Shown here: positions 23,138 to 35,342 of the stretch, in pieces
Layout of the letters: each line of letters opens with the position of its first letter
How positions within the stretch are numbered: position 1 is the first letter of the stretch
Source of the DNA: Isoperla grammatica
Lineage: Eukaryota > Arthropoda > Insecta > Plecoptera > Perlodidae
Assembly: GCA_945910005.1 (NCBI GenBank)
Contig: OX246737.1
Span: 76,326,165-76,390,164 of the forward strand
DNA: 64,000 nucleotides
Direction: 5' to 3'
The notes under the pieces: model-generated
What the model saw: only the letters and a program-made list of their open reading frames with translations
Databases searched by the model: none
Told to the model about the DNA's origin: nothing
Position numbers and translations under genes: made by a program

Positions 23138-24380
23138 GTTGACTTGGATACATGCCAAGATTAGTGTTTTTAAATAAAAAGCATTGATATACGAAACAAA
23201 AATGCAAACAATTTGCAAAAAAGAGGCCAAGCCCAAAACGGAGATGATAACCCGTTACAAACCAAAGAGGGCACACGTACAAAAAACGCCAATTTCAAAA
23301 GAGGCTCAACATTTAAAGGGGTGATATCTAAAATTGTGGCCAAGCTAATTATTTTATTTTCAATATATAAAATATAGTAATTATAATTAAATAAACAAAT
23401 ATATAAATGTTTACATCACTTTATAATTGATAAAAAAAAATATATATATATATCTTGACCCCGTTTCCAACATTAATTATCGGGTATTAAATATATTAAC
23501 ATTAATTACAAAATTAAATTAACTTATTGAAACATTTCGAGGTGGGAAAAATAGAATGAACACACTGTATTTATAACTAAAAGCTTGGCCGATGAATTTG
23601 TAATTGTGATGAACAAACTCCTGCGAGGGGCCCGAATATGAGTTTACGCCACTGCCAATATGGGAAACCCACCTGCCAATTATACGACGTATTTTTGGTT
23701 TATTGGGAATGTTTGAAAGGGTTGTTTAAAAACTGCACAAAATGTGGATACTGTTATACGAACACAACAATCGACCGAAGCTTCCATACTGAAAGAAGAG
23801 ATTCAATCGATTCCAGCAATATTGAATTGAAACTTCAATAGGTTGGTATAAGGTATCACCCATCTTCACACATCAATGTGAAATAACCACTTATTTGTTA
23901 TTTGGTGAATTAGCCATTAATTTCTCTGATACGAAAGTTCAATGTACTATGTAAGTTAAATTGTTTTGGGTCAAATATTTAAAATAATCTTTGGGCTTAA
24001 TTCAGTAAGTTGTGCAAGCTTCGTTTGTTTATATAACACACTAATTGTAAGCTAGGTTATACAATTATATTTACATGATAATAATATGGCCTTAGAAGTT
24101 AGCCAGATAGCCTGAATCAAAATTAGTTTCCAGTAATAATGTAATGCAAATAAAATAATTGAAATAATTTGAAAACAATGACTTGATATCAGAGAGTATA
24201 AATAATAGGAATATAATATGATTGCAGGCCTACTAAGTGTCGGTAAGCCTAATGGCCTAGCTAGCGGGAGTTATATATATACTGTTAATTAGTTATTATT
24301 ATTATTTTTACTAATAATAAATAATAGTTTTTATTATAATAAGCGGTAGCTGGTATCGAACCGGTGACCACCTGATAGAC

Positions 24381-26592
24381 CACTACAGTGGAGACACCTC
24401 GGACAACGAACCAGAATTTCCGGCGAAAACCAGTTCTGAGCGATGACCATATTTTGTACAACCTTTGGGAATGCATCGCATTCATGTCAATATTCAAAGC
24501 TAGAAGATCGTTAAATCAGATTGCAGACTGTTGTATTCTGTTAAATACCCCGTGCTAGTTTTATTATTTTTGCTTCTGGTTTTACGTCATTTTCAATTAT
24601 CACAATCGTTTTCTAAATACATTTATGCATATTGTCATCTTTTAATCGTCTGTGTAGTAGGATTATGAAGAAACATATTATGTAATTCATGTATGCAGTA
24701 TGCAAATCGTTTGATTTGCATTCATCAAATAATAACGCTACAAGAAAAAATAAAAAAGTTTCAAGCTCGTGGTGTTCTGATCTATATTAAAGGCATATTG
24801 TCATCTAGCGTTGAAGTTAAACTATGTCAGACCTTGAATTATTTAAAGAATTTAGGAACAAAAATGAAAGAAATCGGTCCGTATTTAAACAAGTTATGAG
24901 CAATTTTAATCAAGAATGTTCATTGGGTGACGTCACACGCGTGACGTAGTTGGATGCGAGCTGTGCCGCGCTCACTCATCTTCGCTGCTGGCCATCCGTG
25001 GCGCGCCCCACCGCCCCCGACCTCTATCGGACAGTTGAAGGATGTATGTTCGAGATGCAGTATGTTTGGCTTGGAGGAACTTGTCTTGTCATCGTATTGA
25101 ATTGATTGTCATTGGTGTGATCACTCTCACTATCATTGACAGATTCACATTCGTTAAAATCTTCTGTTTCAAACGATTCGTCGTGGTCGTTTATTTCATC
25201 GGTTTCACTTTCCGAACTTGCACAAAACGTCATCCCCTCCGCAAACTGGTTGGCTCTTATTAGTGTTTCAATATCAAGCTCAAACTTTATTTCTATCTCT
25301 TTAGGTTTATTCTGAAATGTTTCGTGATTTAGTGAGTAGTCATTACATAAACATTAATCGTAGCGTAGTACAGCGTGATGTGGAGATGTACTTTGGGCAC
25401 TTTGGGTTTGAATGTTTTCAATAAGACGATGCTTGTTTCGAGCGGCAAGGTAACATGAACTTCGCTCTGTTTTTAAAGGGGTATCAATGCTGCCTCTCAA
25501 TTTGGCAGAAGGTAATGCTCATTTTTTTAACACACGTTTCGATTTTTTTTTTATTAGTTTCATTTTCCATTTTCAAACTGTTGGTAATTTCATAGTCGTC
25601 TTTAATGAAATGTTCGGAACATACACGAGTGTATTTGCTTGGTTGGCCTACAGAGTTCTTAATATTAATTTTCGATAGCCAGTGTTTATGTCGCACTGGC
25701 TAAAAACCCAAAGGGACTGGAGATTTGTCCCTGTTTGGAAAACGGTAAAACGACATGTCGATCGGGCTTACAAGACTGTTATTGCATCCGTACGCACAAC
25801 AATTTAATACCATGATTACTGATTAATATAGCTGGTGCGATACGTACACTATAGTCTATCTATATGGCCATTTACAATAATAACATAACAGTTTTGACAC
25901 TTACAATGTCCGTTATGCTTAATGCCTCCACGACAAGCATAATGAAACTACAACTACAAATAAATCAACTAGAACCTAAAGACGTACTCTACACAATCCA
26001 CTTGTCCGTGCACTCTCTTAATAAACTGCTGGATATTAGCACTCACATTAGTTATTAATAAAACTATTCATTGTGCATCTCTTGAAGCAAATCTAAGAAA
26101 CAACCATCCATACAGACTGTCAAGTGTCAACCCCTTACTGCACCACGCAACGTGTGTTCCTACCCGAGTCGCGCCTCGCCCAGCCGCTCAGCCCGCATCC
26201 AACAACGTCACATGCCCTGAGGCGCGCGTCAACACAAATCATTGTAGGGGGAGTAGGCTTCGTCCAAAGTTGCCATAAACTGCGGTTTCGGTTTTCTTAT
26301 TTTTTTAATGTCTATTTTAAAACAAAAAATACTTACTTGTATGTGAAAATAGGCCTTTAAGGAATAAGTTTCCGAAACGTTAATTCAAATAAAACATTAA
26401 TTTATATTTGGAATTTAGCTTTTACAGTTGTTCGTGTAGCCAATTATGAAATTCTAGGAAATCAGTGAATGGAATGTAGCGCGAACGAGTCGGCCCAACT
26501 ATCCCCCTAACGAGGGGTTAACAAACCAGGTAAATATAAGCTCGACGCGGTGGATCGACTGGTTCGTTGTCCGAGGTGTCTCCACTTTAGGC
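24381..26592. mobile_element. Inner inverted-repeat element with THAP remnant
   Basis: GTGGAGACACCTCGGACAAC at 24381 mirrors GTTGTCCGAGGTGTCTCCAC at about 26571, a repeat of about 28 bp including ACCAG. A weaker pair (GTGACGTAGTTGGATGCG near 24942; its complement near 26190) lies further in. The interior encodes a broken THAP domain on the minus strand, which fits a P-element-like or other THAP-carrying transposon, but no transposase core was seen. Confidence 0.5.
25484..25760 (-). pseudogene. THAP-type zinc-finger domain remnant
   Basis: On the minus strand one frame reads FYRFPNRDKSPVPLGF, a stop, then HKHWLSKINIKN and TRVCSEHFIKDDYE. This matches the THAP order: an aromatic-FP motif, a conserved Trp, then CSEHF with acidic residues. 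THAP domains bind DNA in P-element-type transposases and host proteins. The stop between the FP motif and the Trp, and the absence of a clear upstream C2 pair, mark decay. Its location inside inverted repeats makes a transposon origin more likely than a host gene. Confidence 0.65.
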
Positions 26593-28252
26593 CTACCGAC
26601 GTTTATAAGCCCTACACACCTTTGAATCCCATTTTTTAAACAGTATTGTGGAAAATCCTTGTCCCTTAACAGCTCTGATTGGGATCATTTTACTCCACTA
26701 AAATACTAAAAGCTTAAAATGACAAAAAGTGCTCAATTGGTTGATATAGCCAAAATACGCAGGTCATGATCCGCGGCGGCAGCGAACTCCAACGTAGACA
26801 TCGTGTTGGATGGCGTGGACCGCGCAAGAAGGAATAACTTTCCTATTGTTTTTACCGAAACTCGTGCAAGAAATTCATCCAGTGTATATATTGTTTGTAC
26901 GCGCGATGCAATTGGTTCAAATGTCCCGTCCCCGTTTTCACGTAGACAAGCATCGCTAGACGGGCGGCATTCAGGTTGTCGAGGTTCAACACGGTAGCTC
27001 AAAAAGCGTATTTTTTAAAGTGTCTCACTTTAGTAGCAACAACACTTTCCTGATCAGTAGGCGTTGCCTCAGCCTCACATTCGCCGCACCCGTACAAATC
27101 ATTCCGCACTCTACCTACAATATCACTGATTATCATCTTTTTTTTTTAAGACTTTTCCTTTCTTTCAAATTGTGAGGGTCCTCTTGATACGGAAAAAAGC
27201 TTCCAACACATTCAAAACTGTCGATGTACAAACACAAACTGTAGCGAGTAGCGAGTTGTAGACGAATCAAGCCGTCCGGCATAGGGATCGCGGAGCAGTT
27301 GGGTAGCGATGACGTATTTACCCCCACCACTGCTCACTTGCAAGCGAAGCAGCTCTGGCTAGACGCATGCTAGAAGCGCCTAGTTTTCGACTTTTCATTC
27401 ATACGACTACATTACATAGAAAAATAAGATAATCCGAAAAACACCTATATTCACCGGAGCCTACCTTTAATTACGTAATAGTTGATAAACTACGAAAACG
27501 CTTTCTGACTCTATAGATGGTACAGGGACAGATATTGATTGATTTTGAGGTGAGTAAAACAAAATAAACACATTATTAAAGCTGGGCCGACGAGTTTACA
27601 TTCTTCAGTTTGATTTTGTCCCGAAATGTTTCTTGAATTAAATCAATTAATTAAAGTTTATTAACTTGATTAGTTATTACACCTCTATTGGTTTATACTA
27701 TAGTACACAATATAATACTACATGACCCAAAGCCAAATTACAAATTCATCGGCCAAGCTTTTTATTATAAATGATGTGTCTTTATTTTGTGTTTCCCACC
27801 CTGAAATGTTTTAATAAATTAATTTAATTTTGTAATTGTTATTAATAGTATATTTATTTATCAATTATTAAGTAATGTCAACATATATTTGTTTATTTCA
27901 TTAATTAGGCCTACTATATTAAATAAAGAATGGGTTTTGCCACAATTTTAGATAACACTTTAAATGTCGTTGAAATGGGTGTTTTTGTAAGTGTGGCATT
28001 TTTTGGTTTGCAATTAATTTTCTACGTTTTGGACTTGGCCGTTTTTTGTGTGCAAATTTTTGCATTTTTTTTTAGTTTCCAAATTTCCACAGTCCACCAA
28101 ATATTTTTTCTTCTATACTATACTATACTATACTATATTACTGATACATAACACTAAATTATCTTTGAAATTAATGGCGATTTTTATTTCCAATTGCTAA
28201 ATTACAAATTACTAAACTGGGTAGAAGAAAGTTGTTACAATATACTTCGATA

Positions 28253-31200
28253 TAGTCCAGCATCAAATGGAAACCTGTGCAATTTCGAGGAAAGAGTATA
28301 GCACCATATACCAATGTGTTCATAAGGTTTCACAATATTTAGCCCACTTTGGTGCCAGAGCGATATCCGCGACTGGGGGCGGAGGCGGCGCCCCCAATTT
28401 TGACTACGCATTGCATTGAATATCGCTCAATTACGGCCAAACGGTTGGTCTGACAATGAAAATGATGTTTATAAAATATATTTGTGTGTAATTGATAAAT
28501 ATTTCCTTGTCCCAATTATTCATGTACGGTACATAGTGCGAAAGTAATCGTCAATTAAGTATAAAATTAATATATTCTCAATATATAAAACCATGGGACA
28601 ACTATATATTATCAAAACTTTACAAACACATTCATACACGTATAGAAATTTCAGAGTGTTGCCATATCGGTGATTTTTTTTCATAATTTTATCTTTAAGC
28701 GATTGGTATTAGTGAAGTATTAAAGACAAGAATGCGTGGGGCTTTTGTGCGCCCGCTAAACACAAGTGTAATGCATAGAAGCACTGGCAATCATAATATT
28801 GACCTATTTCGAAAGAAAAGTACACTTATATCTTCGTTTTAGCTTGTAAAATAATAATTTGGATGGTGCCAAGCTCCAAAATTAGGCGTTTACAAGTTAT
28901 ACATAAAAAACAAAATGGCCGACTCTCATGACGTTTTTCCTATTTATCTTCACAATCGTGCATTTTTTGGTTAAACTTAATATGACAAAAATTGTTTCTA
29001 GTAAAATTCTACACACATATGATACTTGGATATTTTCATAGAAACTTTTGTACTTACGTACAAATTTAATTTTTGTATGTGTGCATCTGAACTCAAATGT
29101 ACAAAACTTGGCTCCCGTTCGCTTCTTGATGAAGCAACTGTGACCTAAGGGAGTGGTCTCATCTCTTCTTTTAAGCTTATTCAATAATAATTTTGATGGT
29201 GCCAAGCTCCAATGGTAGGCGTTTACGAGTTGCATGTGAAAAACAAAATGGCTGCCACTTCAGGTGGTTTTGGCAATTTATCTTCATAACCGTACTATTT
29301 ATGACAAAATCTAACACGACAAAAAATATTCCTTGTAAAATTCTACATACAATTCATATTCAGGTATTTTCATATGATTTACCATTTACCTACAAATTTA
29401 GATTAGTGTATGTTAATCTGTACTCAAATGTACAAGCATTGGCTCCCCTGGGCTACTTGATGAAGCAAGTATGGACTATGGGAGTGGGCTCAATCTCTTC
29501 CTTTTAACTTATAGAATAATAATTTCGATGGTGCCAAACTCAAGTACTAGGCGTTCAAGAGAAACACACAAAAAACAAAATGCCCACCAATAGGGTGTAT
29601 TCAGATGTACATCCGTCGGTTGTTTGATGAAGCAAGTATAGGAGTGGGCTTAATCTCTTCTTTATAGCTTATAAAGTAATAATTGTGATGGTGCCTACCT
29701 TAAATATGAGGCATTATCGAGTTACACGTAAAATACAAAATGGCCACCACTATAGGTAGTTTTTCCAATTTACCGTCATAACCGTACGTTTTATGACAAA
29801 ATCTAATATGACAAAAATTATTTCTTGTAAAATTGTACACAGTACACACATGATATTTACATATTTTTATAGGACTTACTATTACCATAAAACTTAAAAT
29901 TTCTCAATGTTAATTAGTACTAAAATGTTTTTTTACGTGTTTCTCTTGAACGTTTTATACTTGAGTTTGGCACCATCGAAATTATTATTCTATAAGTTGA
30001 AAGGAAGAGATTGAGCCCACTCCCATAGTCCATACTTGCTTCATCAAGTAGCTCAGGGGAGCCAATGCTTGTACATTTGAGTACAGATTAACATACACCA
30101 ATCTAAATTTGTAGGTAAATGGTAAATCATATGAAAATACCTGAATATGAATTGTATGTAGAATTTTACAAGGAATATTTTTTGTCATGTTAGATTTTGT
30201 CATAAATAGTACGGTTATGAAGATAAATTGCCAAAACCGCCTGAAGTGGCAGCCATTTTGGTTTTCACATGCAACTCGTAAACGCCTATCATTGGAGCTT
30301 GGCACCATCAAAATTATTATTTTATAAGCTTAAAAGAAGAGATGAGACCACTCCCTTAGGTCACAGTTGCTTCATCAAGAACCGAACGGGAGCCAAGTTT
30401 TGTACATTTGAGTTCAGATGCACACATACAAAAATTAAATTTGTACGTAAGTATAGTACTTCCTATGAAAATATCCAAGTATCATGTGTGTAGAATTGTA
30501 CTAGAAACAATTTTTTTCACATTAAGTTTTGCCAAAAAATGCATGATTGGGAAGATAAATAGTACAAACCTCATGAGAGTCGGCCATTTTGTTTTTTATG
30601 TATAACTTGTAAACGCCTAATTTTGGAGCTTGGCACCATCCAAATTATTATTTTACAAGCTAAATCGAAGATATAAGTGTACTTTTCTTTCGAAATAGGT
30701 CAATATTATGATTGCCAGTGCTTCTATGCATTACACTTGTGTTTAGCGGGCGCAGAAAAGCCCCACGCATTCTTGTCTTTAATACTTCACTAATACCAAT
30801 CGCTTAAAGATAAAATTAATAATTATGAAAAAAAATCACCGATATGGCAACACTCTGAAATTTCTATAAGTGTATGAATGTGTTTGTAATGTTTTGATAA
30901 TGTATAGTTGTCCCATGGTTTTATATATTGAGAATATATTAATGTTATACTTGATTGACGATAACTTTCGCAATATGTACCGTACATGAATAATTGTGAC
31001 AAGTAAATATTTATCAATTACACACAAATATATTTTATAAACATCATTTTCGTTGTCAGACCAACCGTTTGGCCGTAATTGAGCGATATTCAATGCAAAG
31101 TGCAGTCAAAATTGGGGGCACCGCCCCCGCCCCCAGTCGCGGATATCGCTCTGGCACCAAAGTGCGCTAAATACTGTAAAACCTCATGAACACATTGGTA

Positions 31201-31707
31201 TATGGTGCTACAGGGGCGCCGGGTTTTCCTAATTCCGAGGGGTGCTCAACTTCGCAGAAAAGGGACCAAGCAGGGGGGTTGGGGGGCGGAGCCCCCCAAT
31301 AATAGCGCCGCAGGTGAAAATTTTTAAACTCCGTTTTTAGATTGTTTGGTGCGTTCTAGAAAAAAAGTGGCTTGAATGCAATGCCAAAATAATGCATTTT
31401 AAATATATGTATATACATATATATAATAATGCCAAAAAAACATTAATTTAAATCACATTGATTGTATCCAAGATGAAAATAGACACATTATCGTAAATTT
31501 TTTTTTAAATTGAGACCTCAAAACTCGGATATATATGCATAATTTTTCTTTTAGTCTGGATATTTGGAGGGGTGCTGCGCACCCCTCCTAAGAATCCGAT
31601 GGGTGCTTCAGCCCCTGAGCACCCACATAGTCGGCGCCCCTGTGGTGCTATACTCTTTCCTCGAAATTGCACAGGACTATGATTTTCGACACTTTGATGC
31701 TGGACTA
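28253..31707. mobile_element. 3.5-kb foldback palindrome
   Basis: The ends TAGTCCAGCATCAAA and TTTGATGCTGGACTA are inverted, and the arms stay collinear for about 1.3 kb (28253-29575 against 29935-31707, minus a hAT insertion). Each arm is built from diverged repeats of roughly 300 bp carrying ATAATTT.GATGGTGCC, then an AGGCGTT block, then ACAAAATGGC. A further unit sits in the spacer (about 29690-29890). Frames at 28897-29235, 29193-29507, 29985-30311 and 30269-30605 are mirror readings of these arms. A TA at each border could be a target duplication. Confidence 0.85.
31211..31642 (+). mobile_element. hAT-type MITE (CAGGGGCGCCG ends)
   Basis: The ends CAGGGGCGCCG and CGGCGCCCCTG are flanked by a perfect 8-bp duplication TGGTGCTA (31203-31210 and 31643-31650). 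It lies in the right arm of the 28253 palindrome, and the left arm shows the empty site (GAGTATAGCACCATATACC). The ends and 8-bp target are hAT hallmarks; no transposase is present. Confidence 0.92.
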
Positions 31708-31942
31708 ATATGTCTATTGCCAATTTAGTTTAATATTACGATTTATAGGCTATTTTAAACATTAAAAAAACGCTTATACATAGTGAATCTTTGAAAATTA
31801 AGAATGTTTATAAAAGGTATACACTTAATTCTATTAAATTGAATGTAGTACATAATATATGACCATGAGACAATGAAAACTAGTTAAATACACTGTAGAA
31901 GTAGAACAGTTTTGAATATGTGATAAATGTTACTCATTTCTA

Positions 31943-31948
31943 TTTATT
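31943..31948 (-). promoter_or_regulatory. Candidate NF-YB polyadenylation signal
   Basis: The minus strand reads AATAAA here, about 116 nt past the NF-YB stop codon, before the neighbouring palindrome. A short 3' UTR would end just downstream. Confidence 0.5.
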
Positions 31949-32063
31949 AAAATACACTTTAATAAAGATGCCATATACAGGTTTCAAATGTCTATAAGAA
32001 GTTCTAGCATATCCTCAAATTTCACATTAAAGAACAAATCACATGGCATATTTAAAGCAATGT

Positions 32064-32173
32064 TTATGCAAGCTGGAATTGCTGAATTTGATCTCCGGGA
32101 TATGCGTAGATAACTGTTTCGGTCTGGCCATTTTGATCTGTTGTAAGTATGTTTCCTGCTAATGCTTGTGCAT
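32064..32173 (-). CDS. NFYB: NF-YB coding exon 4 (C-terminus)
   Basis: The acceptor TTTTCAACAG precedes 110 nt that, with one base A from exon 3, read NAQALAGNILTTDQNGQTE then TVIYAYPGDQIQQFQLA and TAA at 32064-32066. It resembles the C-terminal tail of animal NF-YB (ITTDGQQ..., VIYT..., QQ.QF). This tail is acidic/Gln-containing, outside the histone fold, and less conserved. The longer open frame of 69 aa over the same DNA (31984-32193) is another frame and is not used, because only this phase joins exon 3 and gives a family-like end. AATAAA on the minus strand follows at 31943-31948. Confidence 0.9.
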
Positions 32174-32270
32174 CTGTTGAAAAGAAAAAACATGTTCTAG
32201 TTCACCACTATAGTAGCTATCCTGTTACTGTATTGCAATTTGCAACTAATGACAGCAACACATTACTTAC
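32174..32270 (-). other. NFYB: NF-YB intron 3 (97 bp)
   Basis: A short intron with GTAAGT donor (32265-32270) and CAG acceptor. It stands out because the other two NF-YB introns are 8 and 18 kb and packed with transposons, while this one is free of them. Confidence 0.88.
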
Positions 32271-32337
32271 TGAATGCTTCTTCACTCATTTCTTCATACA
32301 TATCATTAGGACCCAGTGGCTTGTCACCTTTCGTAGC
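32271..32337 (-). CDS. NFYB: NF-YB coding exon 3
   Basis: This 67-nt exon reads ATKGDKPLGPNDMYEEM then SEEAF plus one base. It follows a TTTTCAG acceptor and ends before GTAAGT. It continues KYRE from exon 2 exactly as in animal NF-YB, where the histone fold ends ...KFRE and is followed by a charged AMKGEKG-type stretch and a (S/T)EEAF motif. Phases fit: exon 2 ends in phase 0, and this exon ends with one base that is completed by AT of exon 4 to encode Asn. It is too short to be called as an independent open frame, so it was found by reading for the expected continuation. Confidence 0.92.
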
Positions 32338-33427
32338 CTGAAAATGTGATAAGTAATAAATAAGATGAATAATGAGATGTAGAAAAGTAAGATTGGCAAT
32401 ATAAGCAAATAATATAATAGTCTTACAAAAAAAATCAGAGTATGAAAGTTACAAAGTCAAACAATACTCAAAGTTACTATCAATTTTATTACCGTACACT
32501 GATTATTATTATACTGATAAGTTTTATTGTACTAGATTATTGCCTTACGTATAAAATATAACTGCAATTTAAGAAATGTGGTAATGAAATTTGAAGCCGT
32601 TTTATGAAAGAAACACCACATTTTTCTTATACGTTGGCATTAATTTTCAAAACTGATTGTAATTAAAATAAAATATACTTATTTTAGACTAGCGCGTCCT
32701 CTGATTGTCTTTGTAAGACTTCTGTTTCCTCTAATACATGAACAAACATTATTTATCTACTAATATTAATTCATTAGTAAGTATGATTGTATCCGTCATA
32801 GAAAGACAAATAAAAAACCACTGATTATATAATTTCCAGCTCTTTATAGCGCAATGTAGAAATATCCATATAATTCAGAAAAACGTGTTGTTCTAAATTC
32901 TATGTGACACTACAGCCAGTCCCATTGTCCTTCTAAACCATTGTAATGATTATGAATGTTAATTAATAATTAATATTAAGTGCTTTCATTGATTATGATG
33001 TGATTAATTACAATGTTTTCAATATATAAATTGTCAGAGTAAGGCCTGCATTGCATAATGAAAATGTCTTATGTATTCAGCCTTCAGCAATTATAATTTA
33101 ATGGTTAATTATTTATATTTTTGTAAAATATTATGAGAACGCATATGGGACCAGTACGTGGTCGGTGTTAAAAATACTGCGCAGAAGAGCGCATTAATAA
33201 CGCTTCAGTGGGCACGCAGACGAAGAGGCACCTCTATTCAGGAGTGGTAGAGTCCAACACAGTGAGGTGGACCAGGTTTAAAGTATGAGGGGTTGCAGGA
33301 GAAAGTGCCCGAAGGCCTATATGGTGCGAACGGGGTAAGAAATTTAAAGAAACTTCGAGAAGGCCATGTTAAAGGGTGCTCTACGCCGGACGCTCTTACA
33401 AGATACAAGCCATAAGCAGTCACTGGG

Positions 33428-33865
33428 GAGGGAAAGGCGTGGTCCAGTGGTTAGCATCCCTGCTTCCAATGCAGAAGGTCCCGGGTTCAAATCCCGCTTC
33501 AGGCAGAAGTTTTTTAACTTCTAATATGGATTCAATTCCATTACTTCTTGGCTTAGGAATAAGTAAACGGTGACTTTGGAGCCGTCCTAGCAACGAAGCA
33601 CTCAATAAATTCAAAGTTGTTCTGAATCGGCCTTGTTGATTCTGGCATTTGTCCGCAGGTGTTCGCACTGTCCAATCACTGATTCATATGTTTCGTATTT
33701 GAAATATCGATCTTTGATTGGTTATCGCTCACTCGTCGATGGTGTTCGAAGCCTACAGGGTTGGTTTAGTCACTTTAAATTAAAGTCCCCCACTGCAAAT
33801 CAGTTTAATTACTGAGTGGGTAGACTCTAAATGTGAATTTATTTATTTATTTATTTATTTATTTA
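33428..33865 (+). mobile_element. tRNA-derived SINE, full-length copy
   Basis: The head has a box A-like TGGTCCAGTGG (33440-33450) and box B GGTTCAAATCC (33484-33494) at tRNA spacing, with an anticodon-arm-like CTGCTTCCAATGCAG between. These would act as an internal RNA polymerase III promoter. A body of about 330 bp follows, ending in a (TTTA)n tail from 33839. The body matches the copy at 48229-48487. The extra body and tail exclude a functional tRNA gene. No target duplication was noted. Confidence 0.85.
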
Positions 33866-35007
33866 GAAGTTACAAAAGTACTGTATGAGAGGGGATGGTT
33901 GGTTAGTTGAACAGTTGAATTGACGGAGGAAACGTCACTGTTTACGGATCGATATGTAATCATTGAAAGTAAGAACTAGCAAGTTTGTGTTCTCCGTGGC
34001 GTGACTACTTTTCACATAATGTAATCTAACATGGATTGAGTACGAACCATGATACAATAATATTACTGTGTGGGCTAGGTATGACATTGCGCAGATGCTC
34101 GCGGCAGCCGGCCCGCTCGTGACGTCACGTGGATACAAGAATCGCCCAGCGCACGAGTCAAGTGCTCGCATTCAGGCCTCCGCTCTGAGTTATTGACAGG
34201 GTAATCAATGAATACTGTCTCTGTTCTTAACTAAACACTCATATTTCAAATTCTCGCACTTTGTTTATGGTTGCCGTGTTGGTGACAACTTATAATCTTC
34301 TTCAGATATCAGTAATTTTGCCACAACAGAACTATCACATTGCATTTTCTTGATACCGATATAAATAACTCACTCCGTAAATAAACACGCACACAAAACT
34401 ACTCTCGATTATGTTCGCTCGATCCTTGTTAGTTCGAAACCTTTTTACGATAGCATTATTCTCGCCAAGTCATCATAACTTTATTACGATTGCTTACTTC
34501 CACAAATATTTATAAACTTCTCTTACTGGCCGTATCTGGACCTCTCAGTAGTGTTTCGTCTGCTTCCAATGTGCAATTAGTCGTGTCCAAACGTCTCGTG
34601 AGTGTAGATACCACAAAGATATTGAGAACTGTTGTCAGTGCGTTTGATTTGAGTGTTTAAAAAGTAGATTTTCTACCCAAAAGGCTTGGTTCCGGAAGAA
34701 TATAAAACAGTTATTAACTTTTATTAAAGTGTTATTTTAGACGTACTTTGTCGATTCGAAGTTCCGATATTATAATATGAACGTTTTTCTTATAGATATT
34801 AATCAGTGTGACGTGATGTGATACTATTTGCGTATTTTGACCTGTATTTGGTTCTCCACGTTTTTACAGCGTTAACTATTAGTAAGCAACTGTGTATTTG
34901 TATGCTTCGATCGTAAAAGCTTTTTATATATTGTTTAAATACATTATTATGTAGTAATGTACTATACAGCTAAAAATACTAATAATGATGATGGTGTGGT
35001 GAGTGGA

Positions 35008-35342
35008 TGTAACAACAGAAGCCCTACCAAACAAAGCGATTTACAGAGTGCCGACGGATGAATAAAACATTTTTTTTTAGATTCCCTAATTATAAACGAT
35101 TGTGTTTTATTTGGGTTCGATTTTGTAAGGGGTCTGACAAAGTCAATCGAAAGAATTGTAGAATTTGTTCTGAACATTTTGAACTCTCTGATTTTCACTG
35201 GGATTTAAAAGACAAGTTGTTGGGTTATTCACCAAAAAAATCACGAAAAGTCAAACCAGGATGCGTCTCAAAACTAATGTCGGCTTCGCAAATTGCCACG
35301 GAGGTACAAGGCTCGATACCCAAAGTAGAAAGAAAACTATAA
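35008..35342 (+). pseudogene. THAP-domain gene fragment (frameshifted)
   Basis: The reading starts VSGCNNRSPTKQSDLQ (Cys of the THAP C2CH finger and the NRS motif) and shifts frame near 35058. It then continues NKTFFFRFPNYKRLCFIWV, NCRICSEHFELSDFHW and a Lys-rich VKPGCVSKL. The order C..NRS - RFP - W - C..H - a VP/GCV-like end is that of THAP DNA-binding domains. Nothing downstream resembles a transposase. It is on the strand opposite NF-YB within intron 2. A transposon relic is likeliest, though a retired host THAP gene cannot be excluded. Confidence 0.75.

Larger units (their letters stand above)
23180..28085. mobile_element. Composite foldback element, about 4.9 kb
   Basis: The left arm (about 23180-23625) and right arm (about 27740-28085) are diverged inverted copies: CTAAAATTGTGGC at 23330 mirrors GCCACAATTTTAG at 27938, and AAAGCTTGGCCGATGAATTT at 23580 mirrors AAATTCATCGGCCAAGCTTT at 27741. 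The interior includes a second inverted-repeat pair (24381/26592) and a THAP-domain remnant. Exact ends and target duplication are not resolved, so one old element or two nested elements are both possible. Confidence 0.6.

Noticed and set aside
24340..24420. tRNA or SINE on the minus strand
   Set aside because: A GGTTCGATACC box B-like word is present, but no convincing box A or cloverleaf; it overlaps an inverted-repeat end.
28897..30605. Four related open frames around 29-30.6 kb as a gene family
   Set aside because: They are mirror images created by the palindrome arms, with no known domain.
31984..32193. 69-aa open frame over NF-YB exon 4
   Set aside because: Wrong frame: only the other phase joins exon 3 and yields an NF-YB-like tail.
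33440..33500. Functional tRNA gene
   Set aside because: Box A and B are present, but the arms pair poorly and the sequence continues into a SINE body with a TTTA tail.
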